From NCBI GenBank assembly GCA_018806915.1, contig JAGKQI010000104.1:930001-994000 (forward strand): 64,000 nt of DNA, in the 5' to 3' direction. The stretch's first letter is position 1. The number at the start of each line of letters is the position of its first letter. The stretch is from Phytophthora colocasiae. Lineage: Eukaryota > Oomycota > Peronosporomycetes > Peronosporales > Peronosporaceae. Below, piece after piece: positions 10,683 through 21,070 of the stretch. Position numbers and translations under genes: made by a program. The notes under the pieces are model-generated. The model had not been told where the DNA came from. It searched no databases and saw nothing but the letters and a program-made list of their open reading frames with translations.

Positions 10683-12322
10683 CTAGTATTCTCCTTCCTC
10701 AGAACTGTCATCACTGATGATTTCATCACTTGAATCGACCGCCTCACTTGATGCACCTAGATCTGCAAGATGATCCAGCAGATTGCTGATTATATCAACG
10801 TCTCCAGCTTCTTGGACAGCAATACCAACCACACGATTGTCCCCACAGAGTTCTGCCTTTGTAAACCCGCTAACAATTGTTGCCTGTGTAAGCTCTGACC
10901 AGGCTTCATTGATCCATGCCGTGATTTGAGGACGCTTGGGACCCACCATTCTGAATGCTTTAGGTTCAATATCTGTCTGAAGCTCTCAATGGCTGAAGCT
11001 GCCACTTCTTGCGTTTCAGTTCTGGCCGCCACAACAACTTCTGTTTGTGATAGCCTTGTTTTGATGTGCACGTCTCCTTTCGGTAGTATGGGTGTTGCAA
11101 TCTGCGCTTGGAGAAATTCCACCCATCGGCTTCTGTAGCCGCGACTTAAACGGAAAGTTCCATGCAATGTCCGCAGGTTGGCAGACGTACGTGTATCGAG
11201 GAGGGACTTTCATCAGCATCACATTGATTGACTCAGCATAATCTTGAACCTCTTTGCGTCCAATGACCTGAGAAGTCATCCCAGAGGAGGAGTACTCTGT
11301 CGTCCATATTCTCTCTCACTAAAATGATACTTGAGAAACTTCAGCGATATATGCGAGTTCCACCAAGCAGAAGGATTTCCATATATCTGACAGTTGTGCT
11401 TCGCTTGCATGCGTGATATCTCCTTCCACAGACGAGTGCACAGCCATGGCGCTCAGTAGTGTTTGCTTCTTGAACATGCCTCAAGCGAGATGTGCCGCAA
11501 ATGAACACAAGGAAAGGTGGCATCTTGTTGCCCTTCCAATCCGCTAACAGCATAGCGGTTGCTCGCTCTTTTTCCTTCCCGCAACACTTAACCCAAACTG
11601 TCTTCTCACCGCGGGTTGATATCGTCTTGCGCGGGAGATATTCAAAAACACCGCTGCGTCACAGAATCGTTTTGTTAGACAACAAAGCATTGGCATTAAC
11701 TGGCACAAGAAACATCACCTGTCTGATCAGCGTTGAAGACGTTAGAGATATTGTGCTCAACTATAGCTGCCCTCACATCACCTCGAAACTTGGCCTTGCA
11801 GCAGCCGCATCTTCTGGGGTAGTTTGGCCCTTGACGTGTCCTGGCCCGTATAGAGAGCTTGTGACGACGCATGAAGCGCTTTCGCCACGAGTATGATGCC
11901 GTAAACTCGTGTTGAGAGATGCCGTCGTCTGTTGCTTCTTCTAGAGCTTTCAGCTCCAACATTTTAGCCGAAACCGGACAGCCTTCCTTCCTCATTGAGT
12001 TTAGCCAAAGGACAATATTCTCCTCAGCTTCGCGCGAGAGAACTGTAGCATCACCATTCCGTCTAAAATTCTGCAGGTGGCCTTTGCCGTCAGCACACAT
12101 CTCTTGAATAAAACTGGCTTGTGTTTTCCATTTTGAAATCTGCTTCTGCTTGCGTTTCCGTTCGGGCTTTGAGAGAGACGGATAGAACTCGTCGATAACA
12201 TCACTAACTGTGGCCCCAGCCGTGATGCGATCAAGGACCTGTCGCTTGTGAGAGTAATCTACAGCTATACGGACGTATCGCTTAGGACGTTTGCCATTTC
12301 CAGTGATGCGTGGTCTCGCCAT
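10683..12322 (-). pseudogene. pogo/Tigger-like DDE transposase, frameshifted
   Basis: The 5' part, from ATG 12322 (MARPRITGNGKR) to 11696, is open for about 208 residues. It looks like an N-terminal helix-turn-helix plus a CENPB/Tc5-type DNA-binding domain, ending at VFNADQTG, where the first catalytic Asp of the DDE domain is expected. The frame then breaks at 11696. Reading resumes in other frames at 11341-11553 (NKMPPFLVFICGTSR), 11016-11279 (a stretch with MKVPPRYTYVCQPADIAWN) and 10683-11167, with several stops. Remains of the catalytic domain are thus visible but not continuous. The gene lies inside matched pogo-type terminal repeats, which supports the family call. It cannot make an active transposase. 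Confidence 0.75.
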
Positions 12323-12645
12323 TGCCAAACTTCTTATGTAGGTCGCTCAGACCGCTTTCTCAGCTATATTTAGCTCAATTGTCCTGCGATTTAGCTGCGT
12401 GATTTGCTGTGGCAGATGCTGTAAATAGGTGATGTTGATTGGCTACAATAAAAGTTCGCTTAGGAAACGCGTTCGCTTAGGACAGGAGCTATGCGGTATG
12501 CTCATTTAAAATAGCAGGGTCTCTGAACGGATGCGTAGTTAACAAAAAATTCCTGGATAATACACTAAGTACGCGTTATCAGGTCAGTGACCACGAAGTC
12601 CCTCAACTGAAAGAGTTAACTCTTTAAGTGCGGCACACCAACCGT

Positions 12646-12662
12646 CTCATTTTTTTTCATCA
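12646..12662 (+). promoter_or_regulatory. oomycete initiator-like element of the ArfGAP gene
   Basis: CTCATTTT followed by a T-run and CATC lies about 140 bp upstream of the ArfGAP ATG. It resembles the oomycete initiator (YTCANTYY) with a T-rich flank. It is the best match I found upstream of this gene. No transcript data back it. Confidence 0.35.
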
Positions 12663-12794
12663 TCGTTCTGGAACTGCGCTGCGTGGCGACCCCCTGCTCA
12701 TCGCGTGCTGCTCCTGCTCCTGCACCTGCTTCTTGGCGTCTTTCGCCCTGCATCTTCTACTCTTCTTCCACTCAATATCCCTCAGTCTATAGCC

Positions 12795-15450
12795 ATGGCC
12801 AAGGCATCACCGAGCGAGAAGCGCCAGGAGGAGCGGCTGATCCAGGAATTGCGCGACTTCCAGCGCTCCAACCCCGCCAACAAGCGATGCTTCGACTGCA
12901 ACGAGATGGTTCGTGTCTACTCAACTCGGAGAGATTGACTAATGCTCTTGGGATGCTTGGGATGTTGGTTTTGTGCTGACATTGTACGTTTTTGATAGAT
13001 GCCCCAGTACGTCTGCTTGGACTTCAACACGTTTGTTTGCACCGCGTGTAGCGGTATCCAGTAAGTCAACTCCCGGTCGTGGTTGTATACATTTTTTTCT
13101 TGTGTACTATTGCCTAACTTTTTGCCATTGTAGTCGTGAGTTTGCGCACCGCGTCAAGTCCATTTCCATGTCCAAGTTTACGGAGAGTGAAATTAAGAAC
13201 ATGGTCAACCACGGGGGCAATGAGGCCGCCCAAAAGTACTGGAGAAACAAGCACGACCCGAGCTTCCGTCCCAATGGAGGTAGCGACGGCGAACGCACGC
13301 GCAACTTTATTCGCTTGACATACATTGATCGCAAGTACGAGGACTTTATTGCGGCGGGTTATGAAAGAGATTGGCTGACTTGGTGTACTGATTTAGGTGG
13401 GTGTACGAGTCACCGCGCCATGCTAAGGAGGAGGAACCTGAACGAACCTCATCGGTGCGTTGTTGTTTTGCTGTCAGTTGGATTTCGATGGAATCTTTGA
13501 GCTTGGTTTGACTGACGTTGTAAGCGGTTTGCTTCGATCAGAAAAGCAGCAAGAAGAAGGAGAAGAAGGCAGACAGTGACGACGATTTCTTCTCGTCCAG
13601 CTCGAAACCGGCCAAAAAGGCCGCTGACAGTGGATTTGCAGACTTTTCAAAGTTTGAAGGTAGCAGCAGAACGGCAGCAGCAGCAGCGCAGTCTTTTGGA
13701 GATTTCAGCACCTTTGACAGCCCAGCAACGAAGGCCAGTGACAGCTTTGCTGATTTTGGTGACTTCTCAGGATCCACCTCGAACACAGCACAAAAGCCAA
13801 CACCAAAGGCAGCACCTCCTCCTCCACAAGTACCGAAGTTTGACTCGTTCAAGATTGCGCCACCTCCAGGATCACATTTCTCTTCTTCCAGTGTTAGTTC
13901 ACCGTCTGCTGCCAATGATCTCATGGGGCTTAGCCCACCGAAGAAGGCTGATGGCCTGTTCGGTTTTGATGCTCCAGCGTCTGGAACACCAAGCCGAGCA
14001 ACTCCTGTAGCTGCGTCTCCGTTCGACGCTTTTGATGCACCAACACCAACTAGCCGAGCAGGTAGTCGTGCCAACTCAGCAGCATCTCTTGACCCGTTCA
14101 GCGATATTACTGCTGCAACCCCATCTGCACCAGCACCAACTCCGGTTAGCAATTCGCCATTTGATGCGTTTGGACCTCCAAAAGCGGCGTCGCCTTCGGC
14201 TTTTGACGGTTTTGCTGCACCGTTACCTGCATCTACGACGGGCAGCAACGTGTTTGATGCGTTTGGTGGGGGTGGCGACACTTTTGGGGATTTCACAGGC
14301 TCCAATAGCTCATCAAGAACAAACTCAGCGAATCCCGTTCTGGATCCTTTCGCTGGTAAACCCGAGCAACCTGTAGCTGCTCCTGCCTCCGATCCATTTG
14401 CAGCTTTCGATGGTATGCAATCGAGCAGTGCTGCTACTGGAGGAGCTCCTACACCCGACTTTGGAGCATCTGGAGGCTTTCCGGGAGGTAACAGCTCAAG
14501 TCAACAGCAAGGAGCAATGAATGACCCCTTTGGGTTTGCAAGTGGGGCGAATAACAGCAGCGAATTTCCAGTAGCTCAGCAACAGCATCCCACAAATGGT
14601 GCCGCTAACCAACAGTTTGGTGGATTTCCTGGCGGGTTCCCCCAACACCAGCAGGCTCCGAATGCGTTTGGTGGTCAAGTGCAGCATCAGCAGCCAATGC
14701 AGCCATTTCACCAGGGACAGCAGCCACAAGCACAGCAGCAGCCACAAGCACAGCAGCAGCAATGGCACGGACAGCAGCAAGGTTTTCCCGGTCAACAACA
14801 ACCAATGCACCCAGCAGGACAGCAATACCCAGGGCAGTTTCCTCCTCGTCCTGCCGGAGGTGCAGCACCTCCTGCTCCGATCCCAGTGAAGGTAAGATGA
14901 CCACCACGACAGTTGGGATGGAGCCTTCTTAACCTGCTCATTATGTTTATCTATCCAGACCCCCTCAGTGGCTTCGATCAACGACCCTTTCGCTTCACTC
15001 AACCTCGGGAACCTTGGGTTCGGCAGTTCAAACAGCAACACAACTGCAGCGCGCACGGGTTCAGGAAGTGCAGCCGGATCAGCAGCTTTCGTGCCGCCAA
15101 ACCGGGGAAACTCGTTTGGTAGTGCTCCAGCGGCCCCTGTGGCTTCAGGATCGTTCTATTACCCTCCGTAAGATATCGCCATCATTATTGATTTGGTTCT
15201 TATCGCTTACGGTTGCTCTTTGCCATGTTCCAGGCCGCAAGCTCGAGCGACCTCCTCATTCACGCAGCCCTCGCAGACAATCCAGGCGTTTGCCGATCCA
15301 AACGCGTATGTGGTTCTGCCGTTCCCAGCCGTGGCTTGTGTTGACTGTCTAACGTACGCTGTTATGTTGCGCAGGTTTGGCGACTTTGCGAGTGCGCCAG
15401 CTCCAGCCCAGACTCAGACCTCTCCATCTAACCCTTTTGACTTGTTTTGA
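12795..15450 (+). CDS. ArfGAP with clathrin/adaptor-binding C-terminal tail
   Basis: GTPase-activating protein for Arf-type GTPases in vesicle traffic. Eight exons join in frame: 12795-12908, 12999-13060, 13134-13334, 13397-13454, 13542-14891, 14959-15167, 15234-15305 and 15375-15450, giving 713 residues. The zinc finger is C32-x2-C35-x16-C52-x2-C55 and the catalytic Arg is R60 (SGIHRE). The domain ends at RKWVYESPRHA, which only appears when the intron 13335-13396 is removed. The long tail is low-complexity and rich in Phe, Gln and Pro. It carries many FGDF, FADF, DPF, FDAF and final NPFDLF motifs, as in proteins that bind AP-2, clathrin or EH domains. It is probably an endocytic or post-Golgi Arf regulator of the SMAP/AGFG kind. 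The start has the context GCCATGG and precedes the domain directly. Confidence 0.88.
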
Positions 15451-15803
15451 GCGATCAAGCGAATGCAGCTTGGTGTGGGCATGTCCATGTAGTGGTGGCA
15501 ATAGAGTTGAAGATACTGATAAACGTAGCAGCCATCCGAATGGAAGAGCACAATTGTTACTGTACTTCATCACTTCAAGTAGAGACCTTCTTCTCAGCAA
15601 GCACCTTCTTCTCAGCAGCTAGAGATACTAGTACTACAGTAAGGGCGTCTTTGTTAGGATTTTCCGTCTCGTTAAGTTAAATCGACCAGTAACCAGACGA
15701 AACCGTGATTGGCTAAAATATCATAACCATACGGGTACGGCGTAACTACATCGGTGACCTAGTTACGGCCTGGGGCCGTCTGGTTAAATCGAAAGATCGA
15801 ACA

Positions 15804-16925
15804 ATGAGCGGCGTTCATCTGGCGGCGGCATTAACCGCGTGCTGTGCTGCTGTCGCGGCTGCTGAGGCAACAAGCGTGCTAGGAGAGAGGGGGCCGAACG
15901 CCAACGTTCTGACGATCACCAACTCCGATTTCGAGCGTGCTTTGGCCACCCCAGCTGGTGACAGGTGGTTGTGCAAACGTTTACGATGCCGCCGAGTGAC
16001 TTTCATCGCGTTTGTGGAGTTCTTACAGAGGCGGGGCTTTGCGTTTAGCACCACTACTTTTCGCAAGCACAGCTATGCAAAGCGAGTTGCAGGTGTCCTG
16101 TACTTCTACGGTTCGTCCGGGTCGTATCAATCGACTGCTGACGCGATGGGTATGAATGAGGCTGTTCTTTTCGTTGCTGTGGATGAGCTTACGGCGTTTT
16201 TGGACAGTATTCTAGCGGAGGTTGTCCGTTTTCCCCAGACCCTAGACGAGTGGAGAAGCATCGAGAATAAATTTAAGCAGAAGAAAGGCATACCAGGTAT
16301 AACAGGAGCCGTCGATGGTTCGCTGATCGCCATTCAGAGACCAGATGACTATGAGGGATTCTACTGTCGAAAGTGTTACCCCGCAATCAACATGCAGGCA
16401 ATTGTGAACGCAGATTTAAAGTTCATGGCCATTGATTTGTTTCCTGGCTCGTGGTCCGATAAAAAAATGTGGAAATTTGCGCCTTCGAGTGATCGTTATT
16501 GTGCGCAAATGCCCAAGGAGACACATTTACTTGGGGATTCCGGATACACACTATACCCTTGGTTAATTACACCGTATCTTCCTCGCGAGGAAGGTGGGCG
16601 GCTTACTCAAAGACAAAAAGACTTCAATTTTGCCCATTCCAGTACTCGAATGACAGTAGAACAAACGTTTGGACGGTGGAAAGGTAGATTTCGTCGACTG
16701 TTGACAGTTATGGGAGAAAAAACGATTGATAAAGTTTGCAGTATCATTGCTGCGACGGTTGTGGTGCACAACTTATTCCAAGATTTGGCGGACGATGCCC
16801 CGTTTCCTCAAGCAACTGACGAAGACGTCGAGGTGGTGGCCACACCAGAGCACTTTCCTGCGGCTTCTCTTCGCGCGATAGCGCTCACCAAACGGGATAG
16901 ACTCATGTCAGTTGTGACGAGATAG
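15804..16925 (+). CDS. Harbinger DDE transposase (DDE_Tnp_4 type)
   Basis: 373 residues, one exon, from the first ATG inside the element. The N-terminal third has helix-turn-helix character (residues 60-150). The RNase H-like catalytic domain shows D171 in GAVDGSL, D245 in LLGDSGY and E286 in MTVEQTFGRWKGRF, the expected DDE triad. The family excises the element and integrates it at 3-bp TWA sites, working with the partner protein encoded on the other strand. Its 3' end overlaps that of the partner gene by 18 bp. No stop, frameshift or missing catalytic residue is visible. Confidence 0.9.
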   Translation: MSGVHLAAALTACCAAVAAAEATSVLGERGPNANVLTITNSDFERALATPAGDRWLCKRLRCRRVTFIAFVEFLQRRGFAFSTTTFRKHSYAKRVAGVLYFYGSSGSYQSTADAMGMNEAVLFVAVDELTAFLDSILAEVVRFPQTLDEWRSIENKFKQKKGIPGITGAVDGSLIAIQRPDDYEGFYCRKCYPAINMQAIVNADLKFMAIDLFPGSWSDKKMWKFAPSSDRYCAQMPKETHLLGDSGYTLYPWLITPYLPREEGGRLTQRQKDFNFAHSSTRMTVEQTFGRWKGRFRRLLTVMGEKTIDKVCSIIAATVVVHNLFQDLADDAPFPQATDEDVEVVATPEHFPAASLRAIALTKRDRLMSVVTR

Positions 16926-17942
16926 TTTATCTCCGATCTGTGTCAGTTGCGCGAGCATCTGCTGCATCACTTGGGCCTGAAGCTGCTGCTGCTGAAGCAA
17001 CTGCTCTGAGATTTCAGCCTGGTGCTGTTGCTGCAGCATGACCGCCTGGAGCACTGGTTGAGTTACCGGAGGCGTCTCCTCGCCCTCGCCTCCCCCTGAT
17101 GGCACGTGACTGCTCCGAATTATTGCTGATGCCACTTTGGAAATGCTCTTCGACAACGAATGCATACCTTCTGCTACATGTTCCCCTTGCGTTTTTGCTT
17201 TTTTCGTCTGTCGAGATGCTGCTTTTGACGATGTAGTCGTGGAGGTTGACGACGATGACGATATTGGTGAAGTCCTTACCCCCGCACGCTCTTCGGTACG
17301 GCTGGTGACAGTGCTAACTGATACTGCAGTCGCTGCGTGGACTGGAGGGTTTTGGGTAGTAGACGATATAAATGGCGATGCCTGTAGACCATCTTTCTGC
17401 CCCCAGAGGTCTCGCATGAGCTCCAAGCAGGGTGGCTCAATAGGAGCCGACGAGTTGCCAGTTTTGGCAAGGTCGCTATTGTAGGCTGTCCATAGTCGTA
17501 AGAGGTGCTTCAGCTGCAGCAGAAGCATCAGGTCAGACACAAATAATGCAAGATCCAACTGAACACGTCCTACCTTGTTCTTGCACTGCTCAGCACCAAC
17601 CTCAGCAAGGATTTCTCTCTCGACTCCAGCGGCTAGCATCTCCCAACTCTCGCGGATGTCCTGGTTTGATCGAACACCGTCGAAGCGATCGGGCATTTCA
17701 ATGTAGCGCATTTTTAGCAATACGCTCGCCTGGGCTTCCGTCCACTTGAACGGCTCCGTTTTGTCTTTTTTGGGGGGCCTTCCACGTTTCTGACGCTGCT
17801 TCGACTTCCCCTTGGACACAGCTGACGCTGCCTGCGCTGGTGCTGAAGGGGGAGTTGTCGCATGGTCCTCTCCGGCGGCTTCACCATGATCAGGGACCCT
17901 AAGGAGTGACAGACTGGAGTCTTCTTCACCCGCGCTCTCCAT
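16908..17942 (-). CDS. Harbinger accessory DNA-binding protein (trihelix/Myb-like)
   Basis: 344 residues, one exon, ATG at 17942. The middle (about residues 60-150) contains the line PFKWTEAQASVLLKMRYIEM followed by a helical segment with W and a basic N-terminal patch (KRGRPPKKDK). This is the pattern of the SANT/trihelix domain found in the second ORF of Harbinger elements. A Ser/Thr-rich linker follows. The tail (about 295-340) is Gln-rich and likely forms a coiled coil. Partner proteins of this type bring the transposase to the nucleus and to the element ends. Naming rests on position in the element and on this domain pattern. Confidence 0.75.
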   Translation of the reverse strand: MESAGEEDSSLSLLRVPDHGEAAGEDHATTPPSAPAQAASAVSKGKSKQRQKRGRPPKKDKTEPFKWTEAQASVLLKMRYIEMPDRFDGVRSNQDIRESWEMLAAGVEREILAEVGAEQCKNKVGRVQLDLALFVSDLMLLLQLKHLLRLWTAYNSDLAKTGNSSAPIEPPCLELMRDLWGQKDGLQASPFISSTTQNPPVHAATAVSVSTVTSRTEERAGVRTSPISSSSSTSTTTSSKAASRQTKKAKTQGEHVAEGMHSLSKSISKVASAIIRSSHVPSGGGEGEETPPVTQPVLQAVMLQQQHQAEISEQLLQQQQLQAQVMQQMLAQLTQIGDKLSRHN

Positions 17943-18070
17943 ATCCGCAGATAATCTCGCAATGCGAGAAGACCATTGGTCTCTGAAGTGACGCGAAACA
18001 AAGACGATTTTCGGTAACCATACGGGTACGGTTTAACTTAACGAGACGGAAAATCCTAACAAAGAGGCCC

Positions 18071-18972
18071 TAAGGTAAAAAATCAAATATGGGCCGAGAT
18101 AAAAGATGCTCGAATTACTCGGCATCTACTTATGCGTTGATAAAAAGTGAGACAGTTTCTGAAACGTCGCAAACCAGAGATTTTTTCTCAATTTTTTGTA
18201 GTAGCAGACCAATGAAATTAAGCTCATGCCCGTGGAGAAGAAAAAAATCGACTTAATCAGTTTACGGCCGAATTTAGTCTTGCTTTCAGTATTGAAAGCG
18301 CTGAGTGAGTGTCATTTTTGTGACCATTTGAGGTTTGGGTTATTCACCCTCACCTTTTATATTTCCACTTGTGATCAAGTTTCGACGGAAATTAACTTAC
18401 GGAGGACAAACAGTAAAAGTCAAGTGACTGGCCAACAATAGAAGCCCCTGCCGAAGAAGCCGACAAAGCGTAAACGAGTCGCAGTTGGGGGGAGGCTGTT
18501 TACCCATGAAGTGCTCCAGGAACTTGCTGAGGCTGGCATCAAAAACCAAGTCGTCTAAGAAAGCTGTTACTACAACTGCAGGTAAAGGTGTAGAAGAGTA
18601 CATGTAGCGCATATCACTTGTTCAGCTGTATTCTAAACAACAAAATGTTAGTCGAGTGTCTTGCACAGTGAGGTTGAATAGATGCTTTACTTACCAAATC
18701 AGTGCGGAGAATTAACGGGACTTGAACCCGCGACAACCCTGCTCCCATAATGGGCCCTCAATAAGCTCGCCGCCAACCAGGTAGGCGGCTGATCTGTCAT
18801 CGCCTGGAGCCATGACACCTCGCGCCAAATTTACAAATTTAATTTTTGAAGGTATTCGTATTTAGTGTGTTTTAGCCAATAAAGTACTTGCTCTGTGAAA
18901 AACTTCACGTGATTGGCAGTTAAAATACGGCCCTAAATTGGTTGATGGCCCTAAATTGATGATTTACCTTAG
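18071..18972. mobile_element. non-coding inverted-repeat element interrupted by the Harbinger
   Basis: TAAGGTAAA...GGGCC at 18071-18095 is the inverse of 18948-18972, with 20 of 25 positions matching. The TAA at 18071 is also the Harbinger target duplication. Removing the Harbinger restores the left end as TACTACAGTAAGG, which mirrors the right end reading TACTACTAAGG on the other strand. The Harbinger therefore inserted in the terminal repeat of an older element of about 0.9 kb. The interior is AT-rich with no supported gene. GGCCCTAAATTG is duplicated at 18929 and 18947 near the right end. A region with a tRNA-type B box lies at about 18730. Confidence 0.5.
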
Positions 18973-19283
18973 TAGTATTATTGATATGCTTTTCACTGAA
19001 CAGTAACGTGTGAAGAAAAGAGGAGGATTTCATGCTAGCTTGCAGGCTATATAGAAGAGAGTCGCTAGCTGGTTGAGTTCAAGACCAACATCTAAACCAG
19101 TAAGCAACTCTACCTCTAACATAAAATCCGCCCGGACAGAAGAAAGCAGCAAACTCGCTGCGATCAACCCAGTGACGGCAAAGAGGCACGATCGGTTCTA
19201 TTCAGTACCAATTACGGACTCTTCCTAGCAGCACTTGTTGCAACCCCGTGGCCAGAGCAGCTGGCGATTCAATTGCGGACAAT

Positions 19284-19853
19284 CTAGTCCTCCTCGATCT
19301 CGATGTTGGTCTTCTCCGACACGTAGATACCGTCAAGGAACTTACGGATATCCTTGCGACGCACCAGACAGGCCTGCGTGATGTTGGCAGCGTCCTGCGA
19401 GACCTTCTGGAGGTCAATTCCGCTGAGCTCGATCTGGTCCTTGACGTCGCCCGTGCGCACGTACTCGACGCCCTCGGACAGAGCAACGCGACGCACGCGC
19501 TTCTCACCCAGGAAGTTACGGATCTCCACCACGTTGTTCTCGAACGTCACGTTGATGGGGAAATGGGCGTACACGAAACGCATCTTGTACAGGTAGCCCA
19601 CACGCACACCCGTGATCATGTTCTCGATCAGCGAGCACACGGTACGCACGCAAGCGAGCTGCTTACGGTTGCCGAACCACAGGTCCACACGGAGCTGCTC
19701 CTTGTTGACACGGCGCATGTCCAGGGTCAGGTGACGGAAGTCGCGGGTCAGCAAGCCGCGCTTGCCGCTCACGGTGACCTTGCGGCCGTCAAGAACGACC
19801 TTGACGTCCTCGGGGATGGTAACGAAACGGGTGGCCAAAAGCTGACGGGGCAT
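19284..19853 (-). CDS. RPL9: 60S ribosomal protein L9 (uL6)
   Basis: 189 residues, one exon, the usual length for eukaryotic L9. It begins [19 protein letters not shown] and has the two-lobed uL6 fold signatures [13 protein letters not shown] (about residues 27-39) and [19 protein letters not shown]. It binds 23S-like rRNA near the sarcin-ricin loop and P-stalk base. It is GC-rich and codon-biased compared with neighbours, as expected for a highly expressed gene. Its ATG faces that of the Tim17-like gene 197 bp away, so the two probably share a bidirectional promoter. Confidence 0.97.
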   Translation of the reverse strand: MPRQLLATRFVTIPEDVKVVLDGRKVTVSGKRGLLTRDFRHLTLDMRRVNKEQLRVDLWFGNRKQLACVRTVCSLIENMITGVRVGYLYKMRFVYAHFPINVTFENNVVEIRNFLGEKRVRRVALSEGVEYVRTGDVKDQIELSGIDLQKVSQDAANITQACLVRRKDIRKFLDGIYVSEKTNIEIEED

Positions 19854-20050
19854 CTTGCTTGGGGAATGCTAGTTCGCAAATGTATGGGCCTGCTTTTACT
19901 AGGACAAGTAGGACGATTTTGAATTGACTGGTAGGGGAGGGAGTGGGGATTTTCACTTGATTGTTGTATGTATTTGTTTTTAACTAATGAAAAGAACGGA
20001 ATGTTTGCCACATGAATGACACACCAGTTTTAACATTTTGACATTCGAAG

Positions 20051-20863
20051 ATGTTCGAGCGAAGTTCAGAGATGCAGGAGTCGCTGGATAAGGCCAAGGG
20101 CGCCATCAAGCACATGCTGGTGGGCGCCAGTATGGCTGGAGCGACAGGAGCTACAGTAGGTGCTGTACTGGCGGTGCTACGTAATGAGAGTATCAAGTTT
20201 TACGCTGCGTCCATGGGCTCCAACTTTTTTTTGTTGTCATCGACTTATATCGGTAGAATTTGATGGTAGAAGTAGACAAGTTTTGAATTAGATGTTGATG
20301 AGTGTGGGAATTGATGGATGCTGCAGCTTTTGAGGAGGTTATTTCGGACAAGAGAGACAACAAGAAAGACTGGATCACGGGTGCAGGTGCAGGCGCCATC
20401 ACGGGCGGCTTCTACGCTGGTTTGGTCGGTATGATACGTTGCATTAAACAAGGATGGTTTATCATGAAGTATTGACGATTTCTGTGTTTGGCTATTAGGT
20501 GGCCGATTCCGTGGACTTCAGGGAGCTGCTGCAGGTGCTGCAGTGGGTGCTGCGGTGATTTTCGGCCGTGAGGAGTTCCACAAGTGGCGTCTGTCCAAGG
20601 GCGTACAGCGCTACGAAGCGAAGTACGGAGAGGCTCCTGCTGTGTATCATCCGACAACTGCTGCGCTGGTGGAGAGTCAGGGTCCTCCACGTGAGCTGGT
20701 GTTTCCGTCTCTACTGCCGAAGAGCATAAAGATCCCAGAGGAAGAAATTGAGCGCCGTATTGTAGCGCGTATGGACGAACTCCGCAAGGAGATGCAGGAA
20801 GAGGAGGCAGAGGCATCCAAGAAGAACAAGAAAACAGTGCAATCCAAGGAATCGGCAAAGTGA
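20051..20863 (+). CDS. Tim17/Tim22/Tim23-family membrane protein
   Basis: 222 residues from three exons: 20051-20252, 20327-20428 and 20499-20863. Exon joins are phase 1 and restore YIAFEEV and GLVGGRFRG. It contains Gly/Ala-rich amphipathic membrane segments typical of the family: HMLVGASMAGATGATVGAV (residues about 21-40), ITGAGAGAITGGFYAGLVGG and LQGAAAGAAVGAAVIFG. The C-terminal third is charged and soluble (EEEIERRI... coiled). The layout resembles TIMMDC1, a complex I assembly factor of the inner mitochondrial membrane, but an import-type Tim protein cannot be excluded. Confidence 0.7.
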
Positions 20864-21070
20864 ACATGGTATCAATCAAATCACTTTCAGAAAATCTGCA
20901 GTACTTCGTTAACGATGACCATGCCTCCCAGATAGAAATTTACTGTCGTTGCCAGCCACAACAGCCAACTACAGTCAGGACATCAAGCTCTCAAGCACTG
21001 TTTAGTTTATCAGCTTTATACCAGACGAATGTTGCCGATCCTCACGGAACAAGACCACAAAAGTCATTGA

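Larger units (their letters stand above)
10386..12496. mobile_element. pogo/Tigger-like (Tc1/mariner superfamily) transposon, decayed
   Basis: Inverted repeats lie at 10384-10411 and 12471-12498 and match at 26 of 28 positions. If the flanking TA (10384-10385 and 12497-12498) is taken as the target-site duplication, the element is 10386-12496 with ends CCGCAT and ATGCGG. A TA duplication fits the Tc1/mariner/pogo superfamily. The right end repeats the word TTCGCTTAGGA at 12454 and 12472. The minus-strand transposase is frameshifted and interrupted, so this copy cannot be autonomous. A tRNA-like gene lies at 10519-10591 between the left repeat and the transposase 3' end. Confidence 0.8.
15643..18070. 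mobile_element. PIF/Harbinger transposon, apparently complete
   Basis: Terminal inverted repeats of 39 bp at 15643-15681 and 18032-18070 differ at one position. The 3-bp target duplication TAA flanks both ends (15640-15642 and 18071-18073), as expected for PIF/Harbinger. A second word, ACCATACGGGTACGG, occurs inside both ends in the same orientation (about 15726 and 18017). The element carries the two genes typical of the family, a DDE transposase (plus) and a trihelix/Myb-like DNA-binding protein (minus), both uninterrupted. Near-identical ends and open genes suggest a young and possibly active copy. Confidence 0.9.

Noticed and set aside
13335..13500. Unspliced reading of the ArfGAP gene after 13334
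   Set aside because: It yields no family match. Removing 13335-13396 restores the conserved RKWVYESPRHA end of the zinc-finger domain.
18703..18830. tRNA-like T arm (GGTTCAAGTCC) on the minus strand
   Set aside because: A good B box and T stem exist, but I could not pair an acceptor stem or find a normal D arm. It may be a SINE or tRNA relic.
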